Source: Cyclina sinensis (lineage: Eukaryota > Mollusca > Bivalvia > Venerida > Veneridae). From it: a stretch of 64,000 bases of DNA. A model generated the notes under the pieces. That model saw only the letters and a program-made list of their open reading frames with translations. It ran no database searches and was not told where the DNA came from. Each line of letters opens with the position of its first letter. Positions within the stretch are counted from its first letter, which is position 1. A program made the translations under genes and the position numbers. Positions 1 through 12,297 of this stretch are shown here, piece after piece. The stretch lies in assembly GCA_012932295.1 (NCBI GenBank), contig JAAONU010000009.1:9155535-9219534 (forward strand), in the 5' to 3' direction.

Positions 1-1352
1 TTTACCCCAGAGGACCCATATTTGAACTTGACCTAGAAATCCTCAAGGCAACCTTTCTGACAAATTTCCAGATTATTTGAGTTAAAAATGTAACCTCTAG
101 AGTGTTAACAAGATTTTTCTATTTTTGGGCTCTGCAACCTAGTTTTTGAAACCAGATGACCCATATTCGAACTTGACATAGAAATCGTCAAAGCAACCTT
201 TCTGACAAATTTCCAAATTATTTGGACTGAAAATGTAACCTCCAGAGTGTTAACAAGGATTTTCAATATTTGGGCTCTGTGACCTAGTTTTTGACCCCAG
301 ATGACCCATATTCGAACTTCACGTAGAAATTGTCAAAGCAACCTTTCTGACAAATTTCCAGATTATTTGGACTGAAAATGTAACCTCTAGAGTGTTAACA
401 AGATTTTTCTATTTTTGGGCTCTGCGACCTAGTTTTTGAACCCAATTGATCCATATTCGAACTTGAGCTAGAAATCATAGAAGCAACCTTTCTGACAAAT
501 TTCCAAGATATTTGGACTGAAAAAGTAGCCTCTAGAGTGTTAACAAGGTTTTTCTATATTTGGGCTCTGTGACCTAGTTTTTGACCCCAAAGGACCCATA
601 TTCGAACCTGACGTAGAAATCGTCGAAGCAACCTTTCTGACAAATTTCTAGATTATTTGGACTGAAAATGTAACCTCTAGAGTGTAAACAAGATTTTCTA
701 TTTTTGGGCTCCGCGACGTAGTTTCTGAACCCAGATGACCCATATTCGAACTTGAGCTAGAAATCATAGAAGCAACCTTTATGACAATTTTCCTGATTAT
801 TTGGGCTAAAAATATTATCTCTAGAGTGTTAACAAGAATTTTCAATATTTGGGCTCTGTGACCTAGTTTTTGACCCCAGATGACCCATATTCGAACTTGA
901 CCTAGAAATCGTCAAAGCAACCTTTCTGGCAAATTTCCAAATTATTTGGACTGAAAATGTAACCTCCAGAGTGTTAACAAGATATTTCTATTTTTGGGCT
1001 CCGCGACCTAGTTTTTGAACCCAGATGACCCATATTCGAACTTGAGCTAGAAATCATTAATAGAACCTCTCTGACAAATTTCCAAGATATTTGGACTGAA
1101 AAAGTAGCCTCTAGAGTGTTAACAAGGTTTTTCTATATTTGGGCTCTGTGACCTAGTTTTCCAACCCTGATAACCCATGTTCGAACTCGTCCGAGATATT
1201 AATGAGACAAACATCCTGACCAAGTTTCATGACAATTGAGGCAAAAATGTGACCACTAGAGTGTTAACAAACTAATTGTGGACGGACGGATGGACGACGG
1301 ACAAAAGGTGATCAGAAAAGCTCACTCTGTCACTACGTGACAGGTGAGCTAA
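1..1352 (+). mobile_element. Pearl-like dispersed element with 144-bp tandem core
   Basis: About nine head-to-tail copies of a 144-145-bp unit; the landmark 'CCCATATTCGAACTTGA' recurs near 15, 160, 304, 448, 594, 738, 882, 1027 and (degraded) 1172. The array is followed by a (GACG)n-type microsatellite at about 1275-1300 and a near-perfect hairpin at about 1319-1352 (AGCTCAC...CTGTCAC, loop TAC, GTGACAGGTGAGCT), ending in CTAAAA. A tandem core, ACGG microsatellite and 3' hairpin match the layout described for bivalve pearl / Helitron-like non-autonomous elements; that class is inferred. The left end lies outside the window. Confidence 0.75.
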
Positions 1353-1445
1353 AAATCAGAAAACTAGCAAAATCTAATTTTAATCTAAAACATTACATAC
1401 TCAGAAAGCTAGCAACATCTGATTATTCCAAAGCATTACATGCTC
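1353..1445. repeat. Short outlying piece of the 43-bp satellite
   Basis: Two degenerate units of the same repeat that fills 3726-6395 (ACTCAGAAAACTAGCAACAT followed by CTGATTATTCCAAAACATTA). The piece is separated from the main array by the composite element at 1446-3725, so the satellite once ran through this point and was interrupted. Confidence 0.8.
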
Positions 1446-3725
1446 AGACAAGAGCCACCGCAAGCGGGGGTCACGCTCGACTTTTTTCTATTTCCAAAGG
1501 CAAACACGTCAGAGGAAGCACATTATGATGAAGGGATTTCAAATGAAACATCATTTGGAAATATAATTATACATAACAAAGTTATGGCCAATTTTAGCAA
1601 CATTCAGAAATTTGACCTTAAAGGTCTAGATCAAGTTCAGTTTAACCTTCTCTGGAGGTATTGTCTAAAAAGTAGTTATGTCCAAGCATGAAGACACTAC
1701 ATCCATTAACAACAAAGATATAGCCAAGTTAAGTAATGTCAAGGTCGTTTAAAGGTCAAGGTAATGCTTGAATTGTTTAACATGTTTCTTTTATTCTCAG
1801 TGTTGTTTTGTCCCTGTATAGATCAAATCCATCCATAAAACCAGAAGTTTGGCTATTTTAGCAAAATGCAATAATTAGAAATTGACTGTAAAGGTCATTT
1901 AAAGGTTAAGGTCATACTTGAATAATTTAACAAGTAGGTTTTGTCATAAGCCTTGTTTTGTCCAAGTATTAATAAACAAGAGGGCCAATGGCCATAAAGC
2001 ACTAACCTGGGTTCAAAGATGAAAGAAATTTTTATGAATGTAATGATGTATATCACAGAAATGGACCAATGCAATTTCATTCATCAGCTCCAAAAACAAA
2101 AAGGAGGTCAGTAGGTCAAAATATAGGTCATGAGATGACATTTTTGAAATCCGAACGAAAAGCTGTACACACAGTCCAAATTTCATTGCCGTAGCTTTAA
2201 AACAAAACAGTAGGTCAGTAGGTCAAAAATATAGGTCATGCTATTACGTTTTTTAAATTGGAACAAATATCTGTGCACATGGTCCAAATTTCATTGCTGT
2301 AGCTAAAAAACAAAAAAGTAGGTCAGTTGGTCAAAAATATAGGTCATGCCATAACGTTTTTGAATTCGAAATGAAAAACTGTGCACACAGTCCAAATTTC
2401 ATTGCCACAGCTCCAAAAACAAAAAGTAGGTCAGTAGGTCAAAAATATAGGTCATGCTATGACATTTCTGAAATTGAAACGAAAAACTGTGCACACAGTC
2501 TAAATTTCATTGCTGTAGCTAAAAAACAAAAAAGGAGGTCAGTAGGTCAAAAATATAGGTCATGCTATGACGTTTTATTAAATCGGAAGAAAAAACTGTA
2601 TACAAGGTCCAAATTTCATTGCCATAGCTCCAAAAACAAAAAGTAGGTCAGTAGGTCAAAAATATAGGTCATGCCATGACATTTTTGAAATCGAAATAAA
2701 AAACTGTGCACACAGTCCAAATTTCATTCCGGTAGCTCAAAACCAGTAAGTAGGTCAGTAGGTCAAAAATATATGTCATGCAATGACATTTTTGAAATCG
2801 AAACGAAAAAGTGTTGTTTTGTCTAAGTCTGATTCAAATCCAACCATAAATTACATAATTATGGCCAGTTTTAACAAAATTCAATGATTTGACCTTGACC
2901 GTCAATGTCATTTAAAGGTCAAAGTCAAACTTGAAATAATCATAATGTTAGATTTGTCACAACTGTTGTTAAGTCCAAGTTTGAATTAAATCTATAAATA
3001 AATAAGAAAGTTATGACAATTTAAGCAAAATTCAATCAACTGACCTTGACGGTCAAGGTAATTTTAAGGTCATGGTCAAATTTGAGTTATTCAACATGTC
3101 GGTTTTGTCATAAGTGTTGTTTTGTCCAAGTATAAATCAAATCCAACCATAAATACTAATGTTATGGTCAATTTTAGCAAAATTCAATAATCTGACCTTG
3201 AAGGTGAAGGTCATTTATGAGTCAAGGTCAAGTTTAGTCTGGTCAGCTTGAAGGTCTTGTCTAAAGGGTTGTTGTGTCCAAGCATAAAGAGAATCCACCT
3301 ATTAATAATAAAGTTATGGCCAATTTTAGCAAAATTCAATATTTTGACCTTGAATATAAAGGTCATTTATGAGTCAAGGTCAAGTTTAGTCTGGTCAGCT
3401 TGAAGGTCCTCTCCAAAGGGTTGTTGTGTCCAAGAATTAAGAGAAACCACCTACTAATAATAAAGTTATGTCCAATTTTAGCAAAATTCAATATTTTGAC
3501 CTTGAATATGAAGGTCATTTATGAGTCAAGGTCAAGTTTAGTCTGGTCAGCTTGAAGGTCCTCTCCAAAGGGTTGTTGTGTCCAAGTATGAAGATAATCC
3601 ATCAAGGAATAAAAAAATTATGATTAATGTTAAAGTTTTTGGACGGGAACGGGAACGGCAACGGCAACGACACCATGACTATGACAATAACTCGATTTTT
3701 TTTTCAAAAAAAGTCGAGCTAAAAA
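1446..3725 (+). mobile_element. Composite dispersed element with 112-bp and ~145-bp tandem cores
   Basis: The element starts with 'AAGAGCCACCGCAAGCGGGG' and a GCTCGACTTTTTT stretch, and ends at about 3693-3725 with a hairpin of ACTCGATTTTTTT against AAAAAAAGTCGAGCT followed by AAAA, so its two ends are complementary. Inside are about seven copies of a roughly 112-bp unit (about 2050-2820; key words 'GGTCAGTAGGTCAAAAATAT' and 'GTCCAAATTTCATTGC') and about seven copies of a 145-150-bp unit rich in TGACCTTGA (about 1560-1980 and 2820-3620), then an (ACGGGA/ACGGCA)n tract at 3645-3672. A second start-like motif (AAGAGGGCCAATGGCC) at about 1978 suggests one element nested in another. It lies inside the 43-bp satellite. 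Confidence 0.7.
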
Positions 3726-6395
3726 CCAGCATTACATACTCAGAAAACTAGCAAAATCTGATTATTCAAGAACATTACATGCTCAGAAAACTAGCTTTAA
3801 CTGATTATTCCAGAATATAACATGCTCAGAAAACCAGCAACAACTGATTATTCCAAAACATTCCATATCAGAAAACCAGCATAGCAAACTCAGAAAACTA
3901 GCAAAATCTGATTATCTCAGAACATTACAAACTCAGAAAACTAGCAAAATCTGATTATTCTAAAACATAACACACTCAGAAAACAAGCAAAATCGGATTA
4001 TCCCAGAACATTTCAAACTCAGAAAACTAGCAAAATCTGATTATTCCAGAACATTTCAAACTCAGAAAACTAGCAACATCTGATTATTCCAAAACATTAC
4101 ATACAATGAACTCAGAAAACTAGCAACATCTGATTTTATTCTAAAACATTACATACTCAGAAAACTAGCAACATCTGATTATTCCAAAACATTACATGCT
4201 CAGGAAACCAGCATTATATACTCAGAAAACTAGCAAAATCTGATTATTCCAGAACATTACATGCTCAGAAAACCAACTTTCACTGATTATTCCAGAATAT
4301 AACATGCTCAGAAATCCAGCAACAACTGATTATTCCAGAAAATTACATGCTCAGAAAACCAGCAACATCTGATTATGCCAAAACATTACATACTCAGAAA
4401 ACCAGCATAGCATACTCAGAAAACTAGCAAAATCTGATTATTCCAGAACATTACAAACTCCTAAAACTTGCAAAATATTATTATTCGAAAACATTACATA
4501 CTCAGAAAACAAGCAAATCGGATTATACCAGCACATTACAAACTCAGAAAACTAGCAAAATCTGATTATTCCAGAACATTACAAACTCAGAAAACTAGCA
4601 ACATCTGATTATTCCAAAACATTAAATACTCAGAAAACTAGCAATATCTGATTTTATTCTAAAACATTACATTCTCTGAAAACTAGCAAAATCTGATTAT
4701 TCCAGAAAATTACATGCTCAGAAAACCAACTTTAACTAATTATTCCAGAATATAACATGCTCAGAAAACCAACAACAACCAATTATTCCAGAAAATTACA
4801 TGCTCAGAAAACCAGCAACATCTGATTATGCCAAAACATTACATACTCAGAAAACAAGCATAGCATACTCAGAAAACTAACAAAATCTGATTATCCCAGA
4901 ACATTACAAACTCAAAAAACTAGCAAAATCTGATTATTCTAAAACATTACATACTCAGAAAACAAGCAAAAATCGGATTATCATAGCACATTACAAACTC
5001 AGAAAACTAGCAAAATCTGATTATTCCAAAACATTACATACTCAGCAAACTAGCAACATCTGATTATTCCAGAACATTACAAACTCAGAAAACTAGCAAC
5101 ATCTGATTATTCCAAAACATTACATACTCAGAAAACTAGCAACATCTGATTTTATTCTAAAACATTACATACTCAGAAAACTAGCAACATCTGATTATTC
5201 CAAAACATTACATACTCAGAAAACTAGCAACATTTGATTTTATTCTAAAACATTACAAACTCAGAAAACTAGCAACATCTGATTATTCCAAAACATCACA
5301 TACTCAGAAAACTAGCAACATCTGATTTTATTCTAAAACATTACATACTCAGAAAACTAGCAACATCTGATTATTCCAAAACATTACATACTCAGAAAAC
5401 TAGCAACATCTGATTTTATTCTAAAACATTACATACTCAGAAAACTAGCAACATCTGATTATTCCAGAATATAACATGCTCAGAAAACCAGCAACAACCG
5501 ATTATTCTAGAAAATTACATGCTCAGAAAACCAGCAACATCTGATTATTCCAGAACATAACATACTCAGAAAACCAGCATTACATACTCAGAAAACTAGC
5601 AAAATCTGATTGTTCCAGAACATTACATGCTCAGAAAACCAGTAACATCTGATTATTCCAAAACATTACAAACTCAGAAAACTAGCAAAATCTGATTATC
5701 CCAGAACATTTCAAACTCAGAAAACTAGCAACATCTGATTATTCCAGAACATTACAAACTCAGAAAACTAGCAACATCTGATTTTATTCTAAAACATTAC
5801 ATACTCAGAAAACTAGCAACATCTGATTATTCCAAAACATTACAAACTCAGAAAACTAGCAACATCTGATTATTCCAAAACATTACATACTCAGAAAACT
5901 AGCAACATCTGATTTTATTCTAAAACATTTCATACTCAGAAAACTAGCAACATCTGATTATTCCAAAACATTACATACTCAGAAAACTAGCAACATCTGA
6001 TTATTCCAGAACATTACAAACTCAGAAAACTAGCAACATCTGATAATTCCAAAACATTACATACTCAGAAAACTAGCAACATCTGATTATTCCAGAACAT
6101 TACAAACTCAGAAAACTAGCAACATCTGATTTTATTCTAAAACATTACATACTCAGAAAACTAGCAACATCTGATTATTCCAAAACATTGCATGCTCAGA
6201 AAACCAGCATTATATACTCAGAAAACTAGCAAAATCTGATTATTCCAGAACATTACATGCTCAGAAAACCAACTTTAACTGATTATTCCAGAATATAACA
6301 TGCTCAGAAATCCAGCAACAACTGATTATTCCAGAACATTTCATGCTCAGAAAACTAGCAACATCTGATTATTCCAGAACATTTTACATACTCAG
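3726..6395. repeat. 43-bp satellite array, about 60 units
   Basis: Tandem units of about 43 bp whose core is ACTCAGAAAACTAGCAACAT + CTGATTATTCC + (A/G)AACATTACAT. Several variants are interspersed: 'TGATTTTATTCTAAAACATT', 'CCAGCATTACATACTCAG' and 'CCAACTTTAACTGATTATTC'. At about 5080-6180 the 'TTATTCC' and 'TTTTATTCTA' types tend to alternate, suggesting dimeric higher-order units. AT-rich, with no ORF of note. It lies left (3') of the last recognised exon of the minus-strand gene. Confidence 0.9.
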
Positions 6396-7039
6396 AAATA
6401 GACAGGTTTGAAGAGAATATCTTATTTCCAGTCTCTTTTTTAGTTTCCATTCGATGTGTTAATATATAACAATTCCTGTAAGTACTTAAATGTTCAGTTT
6501 ACTATGGTTAAAACTATTCAATAAAGACTGCAGATCTTCTGACTTAGTGTACTGTTAATATTAAACATGGTAAGAAGGGCACTTGGTGTGCACTAAGTTT
6601 AGTGTGCATTATAAATTGATAACTCCATGTGCACTGCAAAGTGCCGACAAAACTGCACTAGTTACATCTATGAAAGTTGAACTGTCTGTTTTGATGTTTT
6701 CTTTTAGCCATATACACTATTAGTGCACTAAATAAAACCAGTGACCTCAAGCATACAAGGGTGTCTATGTACAATTAACATGCACTTCCACATACATTGA
6801 AAATAATCATGTAACACCATTATAAGTGAAGTTTTTCATGTTGAAGGATTAATTTTCGTAACTGTTGCTGACATATGAAAATAATGTTTCTAAGCTCTCT
6901 CAAGACACTTTGACCAACACCTCTGATGACAGGTACTATCAATTTGAATTTTTTCTTCCATATTTCTGTCACATTCTGAAAGGGGAAAGCAGCTGCAAAC
7001 AGAATGTTTCCTAGAAAACTTTCCACAACAAATGCTTAC
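6396..7039. other. Non-coding stretch, probable intron
   Basis: No exon is recognised here on either strand. It follows the GTAAGC donor of the 7040-7279 exon on the minus strand, so at least its right part is intronic. ORFs that run through the donor from 7040 leftwards are read-through of the intron. Confidence 0.5.
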
Positions 7040-7279
7040 CTCATGCTTGGACAGGTCACTACAACTTGCACTCCATAATCTTTTTTTATCCTGGTCTTGC
7101 AATGGTGACATATTCCGCTCCGACTGTGAATGTGACAAGGTATTGCTTGGACTGCTTTGCTGAGAGTCATGTGACCCATCTTGACCAATCACACCACTGT
7201 CGGTACTTAGGGAGCTCACATTACTGTGATGTTTGCGTATTTTTCTTGACTTGATATCCCCTTCTGACAGCACGTGCAA
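7040..7279 (-). CDS. Exon 5 (in this window) of the minus-strand Ser/Asn-rich protein gene
   Basis: A 240-bp exon of 80 codons, phase 0 at both ends. It follows the acceptor TTGTTCAG and ends GAG|GTAAGC. It begins LHVLSEGDIKSRK and ends SASCSDLSKHE. The composition is Ser/Gln/Asp-rich and basic (SRKIRKHH near the start), typical of a disordered linker with possible phosphorylation sites such as SPSNT and NMSPL. It joins in frame to the 7654-7790 exon. Further 3' exons must exist because the ORF stays open to the donor, but none could be recognised in the satellite-filled left part of the window. No known domain is seen. Confidence 0.72.
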
Positions 7280-7653
7280 CTGAACAATTTAAAAAGAAAC
7301 TAGACTTTCTAATGGAGAAAGTTTCACCTTGTTCCATCTGAATCAAGTTTTGATGTAAAATGGCACAAATTAGAATGGCTTAATCTAGATATTTTTGCAA
7401 GAAGATACTGAATACAACAAACCTGGCAGAATTAAAAGTAGAACTAAATTACAGTAAAAAACAATCTTACAGACTAACACAATGACCTTACAGTCTCATT
7501 TAGATTCTTACACTGACTTAGCATTCTTTTCTTCAATCAACAAAAGTCCCTATAGCATAACAGCTGCTGACCGTCATAACAGCAACACTGCTGACCGTAG
7601 TTATTATATCATAACAGCAGCACTAAGTGAACATTAAAGGGATATTTTCAAAC

Positions 7654-7790
7654 CTGTTCATCATCTTCAATGAGTTCTTCAAGACTAGGGAAACTATCAC
7701 ATGCAGTAATATCTCCATGGCTGACTCCATCAAGAAATGTCAGAATCTCCTCCTTTGATGAGTTGGCAAAGTCCATGTGCTGCCTTAACT
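7654..7790 (-). CDS. Exon 4 of the minus-strand gene, acidic segment
   Basis: A 137-bp exon with acceptor TATATTGCAG and donor CAG|GTTTGA. It starts in phase 1, completing a Lys codon with the last base of the previous exon, and ends in phase 0. It encodes 45 further residues beginning LRQHMDFANSSKEEILTFLD and ending SFPSLEELIEDDEQ. The mix of amphipathic and acidic residues suggests a short helical element, not a linker. The phase match on both sides is good evidence that it is real. Family not recognised. Confidence 0.75.
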
Positions 7791-8270
7791 CTGCAATATA
7801 CATAGTGAGTCAAGTACTGATATAAGAATGAATTGATCAATGTTTATCTGGAATGTTTCTCTCTATCCTCAGAAAAGCCCCTATAAACTTTCTTGCTACT
7901 GTTAACAGTTTCTAAACCAGTACTTCACAAGTAGTACCATGAATCATTTGTTTCTCACAGTGCATATTCAGATTTTGTTGTAGGTTTATAATTTCTTTAC
8001 AAAATACAATATTCATAAATGTGCTTTTTTAAGTGTTTTTTGTTGTTTCATGCACTTCCATAAAATCATTAAATGTTTAGGAACACTCATAATCATAATT
8101 CTTTCCCAGGAATATTAGAAATTTCATTTGCTATTAAGAGTTACAAAAAGCTGAATCCTGCAAGTTTGAATCAAATGTGACATAACAGTGGTTTATAAGT
8201 AACTTTAGCTGACAGAAGAGCTCTGCTACTGTATATATTTATTTTATTATGTATTTAAAATGTCTCTTAC

Positions 8271-8430
8271 TTGCTTTCTCTTCCCGCAGTACACATCTCT
8301 TCGAAGCAGGAATAATCTCTGTGCCAGAGAAAGGGTCACTCTTGTAGGGCCGATCTTTTCTTTCACGCCTCTTCCTCACTGCTTCCTGCGTGATCTCACA
8401 TACATCAGACGTTGAACGCAGTACTTGAGA
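8271..8430 (-). CDS. Exon 3 of the minus-strand gene, basic segment
   Basis: A 160-bp exon (53 codons plus one base). The acceptor is TGTATTCTAG and the donor is GCAA|GTAAGAG, an almost ideal splice site. It starts in phase 0 and ends in phase 1. The peptide runs SQVLRSTSDVCEITQEAV, then a strongly basic run (RKRRERKDRPYK), then SDPFSGTEIIPASKRC. The basic run could be a nuclear-localisation or membrane/actin-binding patch, which is inference only. It sits between long introns of about 3.3 kb on the 5' side and 0.5 kb on the 3' side. Confidence 0.78.
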
Positions 8431-9117
8431 CTAGAATACAGAACCAAGAGTTACTTAGTATACACTAAACAAAATGAACGATTCTCTGTAAAAACTGTGA
8501 AATTTTTGATCAATCAAATTTCTTTTTTTTTCTGTGTGTGTTTTTACTTTACTTATTTGGACTGATGAATACTTAATTATCATTACAATATTACCGGTAC
8601 TAAACCAAAAGTGTCCTTGACGATCACAGATAAATTTACACTACCTTAACAGAAAATTATTATACAACTGTCTCCATTAGAGAAGTAACAGGGGTAATTA
8701 CAACACGTGATGACAATATAACAACCTTTTATTCTCTGATTTTAAGCAAATGATGGTTATTTTCTCAGAATATATATTTGATGTTTACTAGTAAAGGGCA
8801 CTATGTCAGTTTTAATTACTTACATTTGAGTGCACGTGTAGTCTGTGATATTTTAAACCAGGCCTTACTGTACCAAGATTACAACATAAATCTTCACTTA
8901 AATGACACTGATAAAGAAAATTGCTGATGTTTTTAAAAACCAAGTACAGTGCAGGGAGACAAGAATAACAATAAATAATATATCTCCAGCAGAGAAAATG
9001 TTCATTACTTTTGGGACATTAGTTTGAAAATAAACCTTTTTTTTTAATACAAATGCATGGTTTGAAAAACAAGTCACTGGTGTTGTTCACAACACACAAG
9101 TCCCAAACTGGTTCCCA
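8431..9117. other. Intron sequence without recognised features
   Basis: Part of the intron between 8430 and 11704 of the minus-strand gene. AT-rich, with short homopolymers (poly-T near 8521 and 9038); no repeats or exons were seen. Confidence 0.5.
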
Positions 9118-9815
9118 CTTGAAAATAAACTAGAGCTATCACTGAATCTCATTAATATCCCCACAATTCCACCAGAGGAAATACAAAATGCCTAAAGCAC
9201 ATCTACACTTATTGGTAAACTTGCACACCAAGTTTCAAACAATTGTCCTAGAGATGTAGAAGTAGTAAGCATCACAAGATTTTGCTATGACGGGCCTTAA
9301 AACCACAGAGCACACATTGGCATGCATATAAATCTACACTTACTAGTGAACATGCACACCAAGTTTCAAATCAACAATCCTTGAATTGTGGAAGTAGTTT
9401 GTGTCACAAGAGTTTGCTATTAAGAGCTGTAAAACCACAGGGCAGGCATTGGCAAGCATAAAAAAAATGTGTCTCATGCCCAGAGTTTGGCAGGGGTATA
9501 AATGCTAAAATTTGAGAATTACATTCTTGAATTTAGCATCATATTCTTGTTGAGTTATCAAAGGATCAATCTATTAAAGCCATATTTTGACTACTTCCAT
9601 TAATTTCCAAAGCAACCAGAATTGTGATCCCAGGAAAAAATCAAAATGATGTGCATAATATCCATATTGCAATATATTTACCTACCAAGTGTCAGCAACT
9701 TAACTTGTATGGTTTTTTTGTTCTCGCAGGAACCAGATATCCAGAATGCCTAACAAACAGACAGACAGATGGATGGAGGTTAAATTTACAGTGCCCTCTA
9801 GTGTAAAAATCAGTA
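9118..9815 (+). mobile_element. Degraded dispersed bivalve repeat with CAGA tail
   Basis: It opens with 'AACTAGAGCTATCACTGAAT', nearly the same opening as the element at 48334. It contains two related units of about 130 bp (landmark 'CACACCAAGTTTCAAA' at about 9225 and 9355) and ends with CAGACAGACAGATGGATGGA at about 9760. The small ORF at 9624-9806 lies entirely inside it and is not a gene. Confidence 0.6.
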
Positions 9816-10139
9816 GGTGACTAAAAACCTCAGTTATACAGGGGACTGCTGTATGTAAGAATGAAAGCTGGATCATTAAATATATTATGTTAAGATACCC
9901 TTCTACTTCAGCTCAGCAGTTGTAAAATGCGATGACTGTTGTTGAGTCACTGTGCATTACTTTAAATCTTACGTAAATTTGAACAGATGGACAACACAAA
10001 GTTGTGTCAAATTTCAGGAAATTTCATTCATTGATTTTGTAGTTATGAGACCAGAAGACAGCAGAATGGATTGGTAGCCAGATAGTGCAAAATATCCATT
10101 TGATGAACATCCTGGGAAGTTTTAATGCTCAAGTCATAA

Positions 10140-10229
10140 CCATTTGATGGAGATTCTGTATTTCTTCCCTATATAAGTCAATAGCCATTTGATGGAGATT
10201 CTGTATTTCTTCCCTATATAAGTCAATAG
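10140..10229 (+). repeat. 45-bp direct duplication
   Basis: Two adjacent identical 45-bp copies starting at 10140 and 10185 (CCATTTGATGGAGATTCTGT ... AAGTCAATAG). Intronic. Confidence 0.9.
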
Positions 10230-10432
10230 ACTAGTGTCACTGGTCTGTTCAGAACTAAGTTTGTGCCTGTTCTATCCCAGAGTGAACAATTTTAATTGTC
10301 TAAAGAATTTTATTAACTTATTTTTCTTGCAATTAATAGAGCATAATAATATGATGCCAACTGCTGTGTCCTAGAGATTTATTATGTTGCAACAAGATGA
10401 CTAGGATCCTGCTTAAAAGTAAGCTTTCTGAA

Positions 10433-10816
10433 AGACTGAAGGGAGCCCTACAGGACTATTCTGTCCATCTTGAAACACTGAAGGGAGCCCTACAGGACTA
10501 TTCTGTCCATCTTGAAACACTGAAGGGAGCCCTACAGGACTATTCTGTCCATCCTGAAAGACTGAAGGGAGCCCTACAGGACTATTCTGTCCATCCTGAA
10601 AGACTGAAGGGAGCCCTACAGGACTATTCTGTCCATCCTGAAAGACTAAAGGGAGCCCTACAGGACTATTCTGTCCATCCTGAAAGACTAAAGGGAGCCC
10701 TACAGGACTATTCTGTCCATCCTGAAAGACTGAAGGGAGCCCTACAGGACTATTCTGTCCATCCTGAAAGACTGAAGGGAGCCCTACAGGACTATTCTGT
10801 CCATCTTGAAAGACTA
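10433..10816 (+). repeat. 42-bp minisatellite, nine units, open in one frame
   Basis: Nine nearly identical 42-bp units (CTGAAGGGAGCCCTACAGGA + CTATTCTGTCCATCCTGAAAGA). The unit is a multiple of three with no stop in one plus frame, so a 155-codon ORF (10397-10864) reads nine copies of a 14-residue peptide, LKGALQDYSVHPER, with Thr/Leu variants in the first two and last units. The array lies antisense in an intron of the minus-strand gene. The flanking residues resemble nothing known. I read it as a recent minisatellite, not a gene. Confidence 0.9.
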
Positions 10817-11180
10817 GAGGATGCTGACGCTAGAATTATTAGACATTTGCCTCAGTGTTTCTGATGTAAAAAAATCTTCTACCAAGACAATCATAATGAT
10901 CAAAACCATCAACAAATATCCCAGCTGTAAACAGTTAAAGAAACTTCAAAGACACTGACTCAAGTTACTGTTAGATATGTGACAAAATCTTTTTCAAGTT
11001 AAATATGTTTTACAAAGCAATATTGAAATTATCAGTGAAAACTGTTTTCAAGAAACCTAGAGAACATTGACAAAAGAATATCTAGATACAACCATTTTTA
11101 TGTCACATTTTTTTTCCATGCCATTTTCACAATTATCTGGGAATACATTCTTAAATGGATCTTCAGAACACTGTCACATG

Positions 11181-11225
11181 ACTGGCTAGTAACAAGACTG
11201 GCTAGTAACAAGACTGGCTAGTAAT
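11181..11225 (+). repeat. 16-bp tandem triplicate
   Basis: Three copies of GACTGGCTAGTAACAA. Intronic. Confidence 0.85.
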
Positions 11226-11703
11226 TCTTTTAACACGTGCCAACTTTTTTTCCTAATAAAAAAAATTTCAATGCCAAATTGAAAAACATCAGAGAAGTAT
11301 TTTGCAATAATTTCCAATTTTAGAACTGTGATTACAAAGACAAATTAAGAACTCCAGTTCACAAAAGCAAAGCATGAATAAAGCAGGTTCAGCCATGAAT
11401 CAGTCTATAACTGCATGAGGACAATTTCATCCCTTTCTTAAATCATAACTAAAACCTTCCATTTTAGATATTTCTATTTAAAAATCCTGAAATACCCTAA
11501 TAAGCCATAGCAAAACACTGTTTAATCGGGCAACTCAACATCAATTTTCAAAATAGCTTAGCTAGCAAAGATATCCCAATGGAAGCTTATAACACTGATA
11601 ATGCATAAAGTAGAAGCTATTAAGAGGGTCAAGGATTTTTTATGCAAGTGGTTCATTCCATGGGATAGCGAAACAGCCTAATTTGCTTAAAATCTCAATT
11701 TAC

Positions 11704-11829
11704 CACAAGTTCCTCCTTAAATTGTTTGTCCAGTGCGCTGTTATCTGCCCCAGTGTTATCTGGATCTAGCAGGAGCTTTCCAGTGTCATCTAGATCATTG
11801 GGAAGTTGAATATTTTCTTCAAAATTAGC
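11704..11829 (-). CDS. Exon 2 of the minus-strand gene
   Basis: A 126-bp exon of 42 codons, phase 0 at both ends. The acceptor is ATGTTTTCTAG and the donor is GTG|GTAAATT. The peptide opens ANFEENIQLPNDLDDTGK and ends DKQFKEELV, acidic and Asp/Leu-rich. It follows the large exon directly in phase, 2.75 kb downstream on the minus strand. The exon is clean in all respects (no stop, matching phases). It carries no recognised domain. Confidence 0.75.
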
Positions 11830-11864
11830 CTAGAAAACATAGAACATAATGAAAATGATATAAA

Positions 11865-12297
11865 CAAGAGCAATCAGTGATCACATATGTCGCCTGATGA
11901 TAGTCAATTAAGCAGTTGTATTGAAGGGTGATTGGACAGTTAGTTGGCCAAAACGCATTTTTTATTCAAGGTCCATAACTCAGCCAAAAATCATTCAATC
12001 CAAAAACCGGTTAGATATGCGCAAGTACTTGAGGTATCGTTCAATCCTGTAACATTTCATTCAAATTGCATCAGTTGTATAAAAGAAGTAGTCCAGAAAA
12101 ACTTTAAAAATAAAAATCATTAAACAGTCATGCACAACTAGACTTGGTACTGATCATTCCTGTAAAGTTTGGATGAAATCGCACCAGTAGTTTCTGAGGA
12201 GTAGTCCAGACAAGTTTCGTGACAGACGGAGATGGACAGACGACAGAGAAGTGATCCCTATATGTCGCAGCTACTTTGTAGCAGGCAACACAAAATG
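11865..12297 (+). mobile_element. Dispersed pearl-like element, single-core copy
   Basis: The same family as the copies at 31415-32940 and 32941-33258. Shared words include 'ATAACTCAGCCAAAAATCATTC', split here at about 11968 and 11980, 'GTACTTGAGGTA', 'ACTTGGTACTGATCATTCCT' and 'TGGATGAAATCGCACCAGTA'. It ends with GACAGACGGAGATGGACAGA, then 'AAGTGATCCCTATATGTCGC' and a GCTACTTTGTAGC hairpin, then AACACAAAA. It sits in intron 2 of the minus-strand gene. Confidence 0.8.

Noticed and set aside
2371..2646. 91-codon ORF
   Set aside because: It is made of 112-bp core repeat units of a dispersed element.
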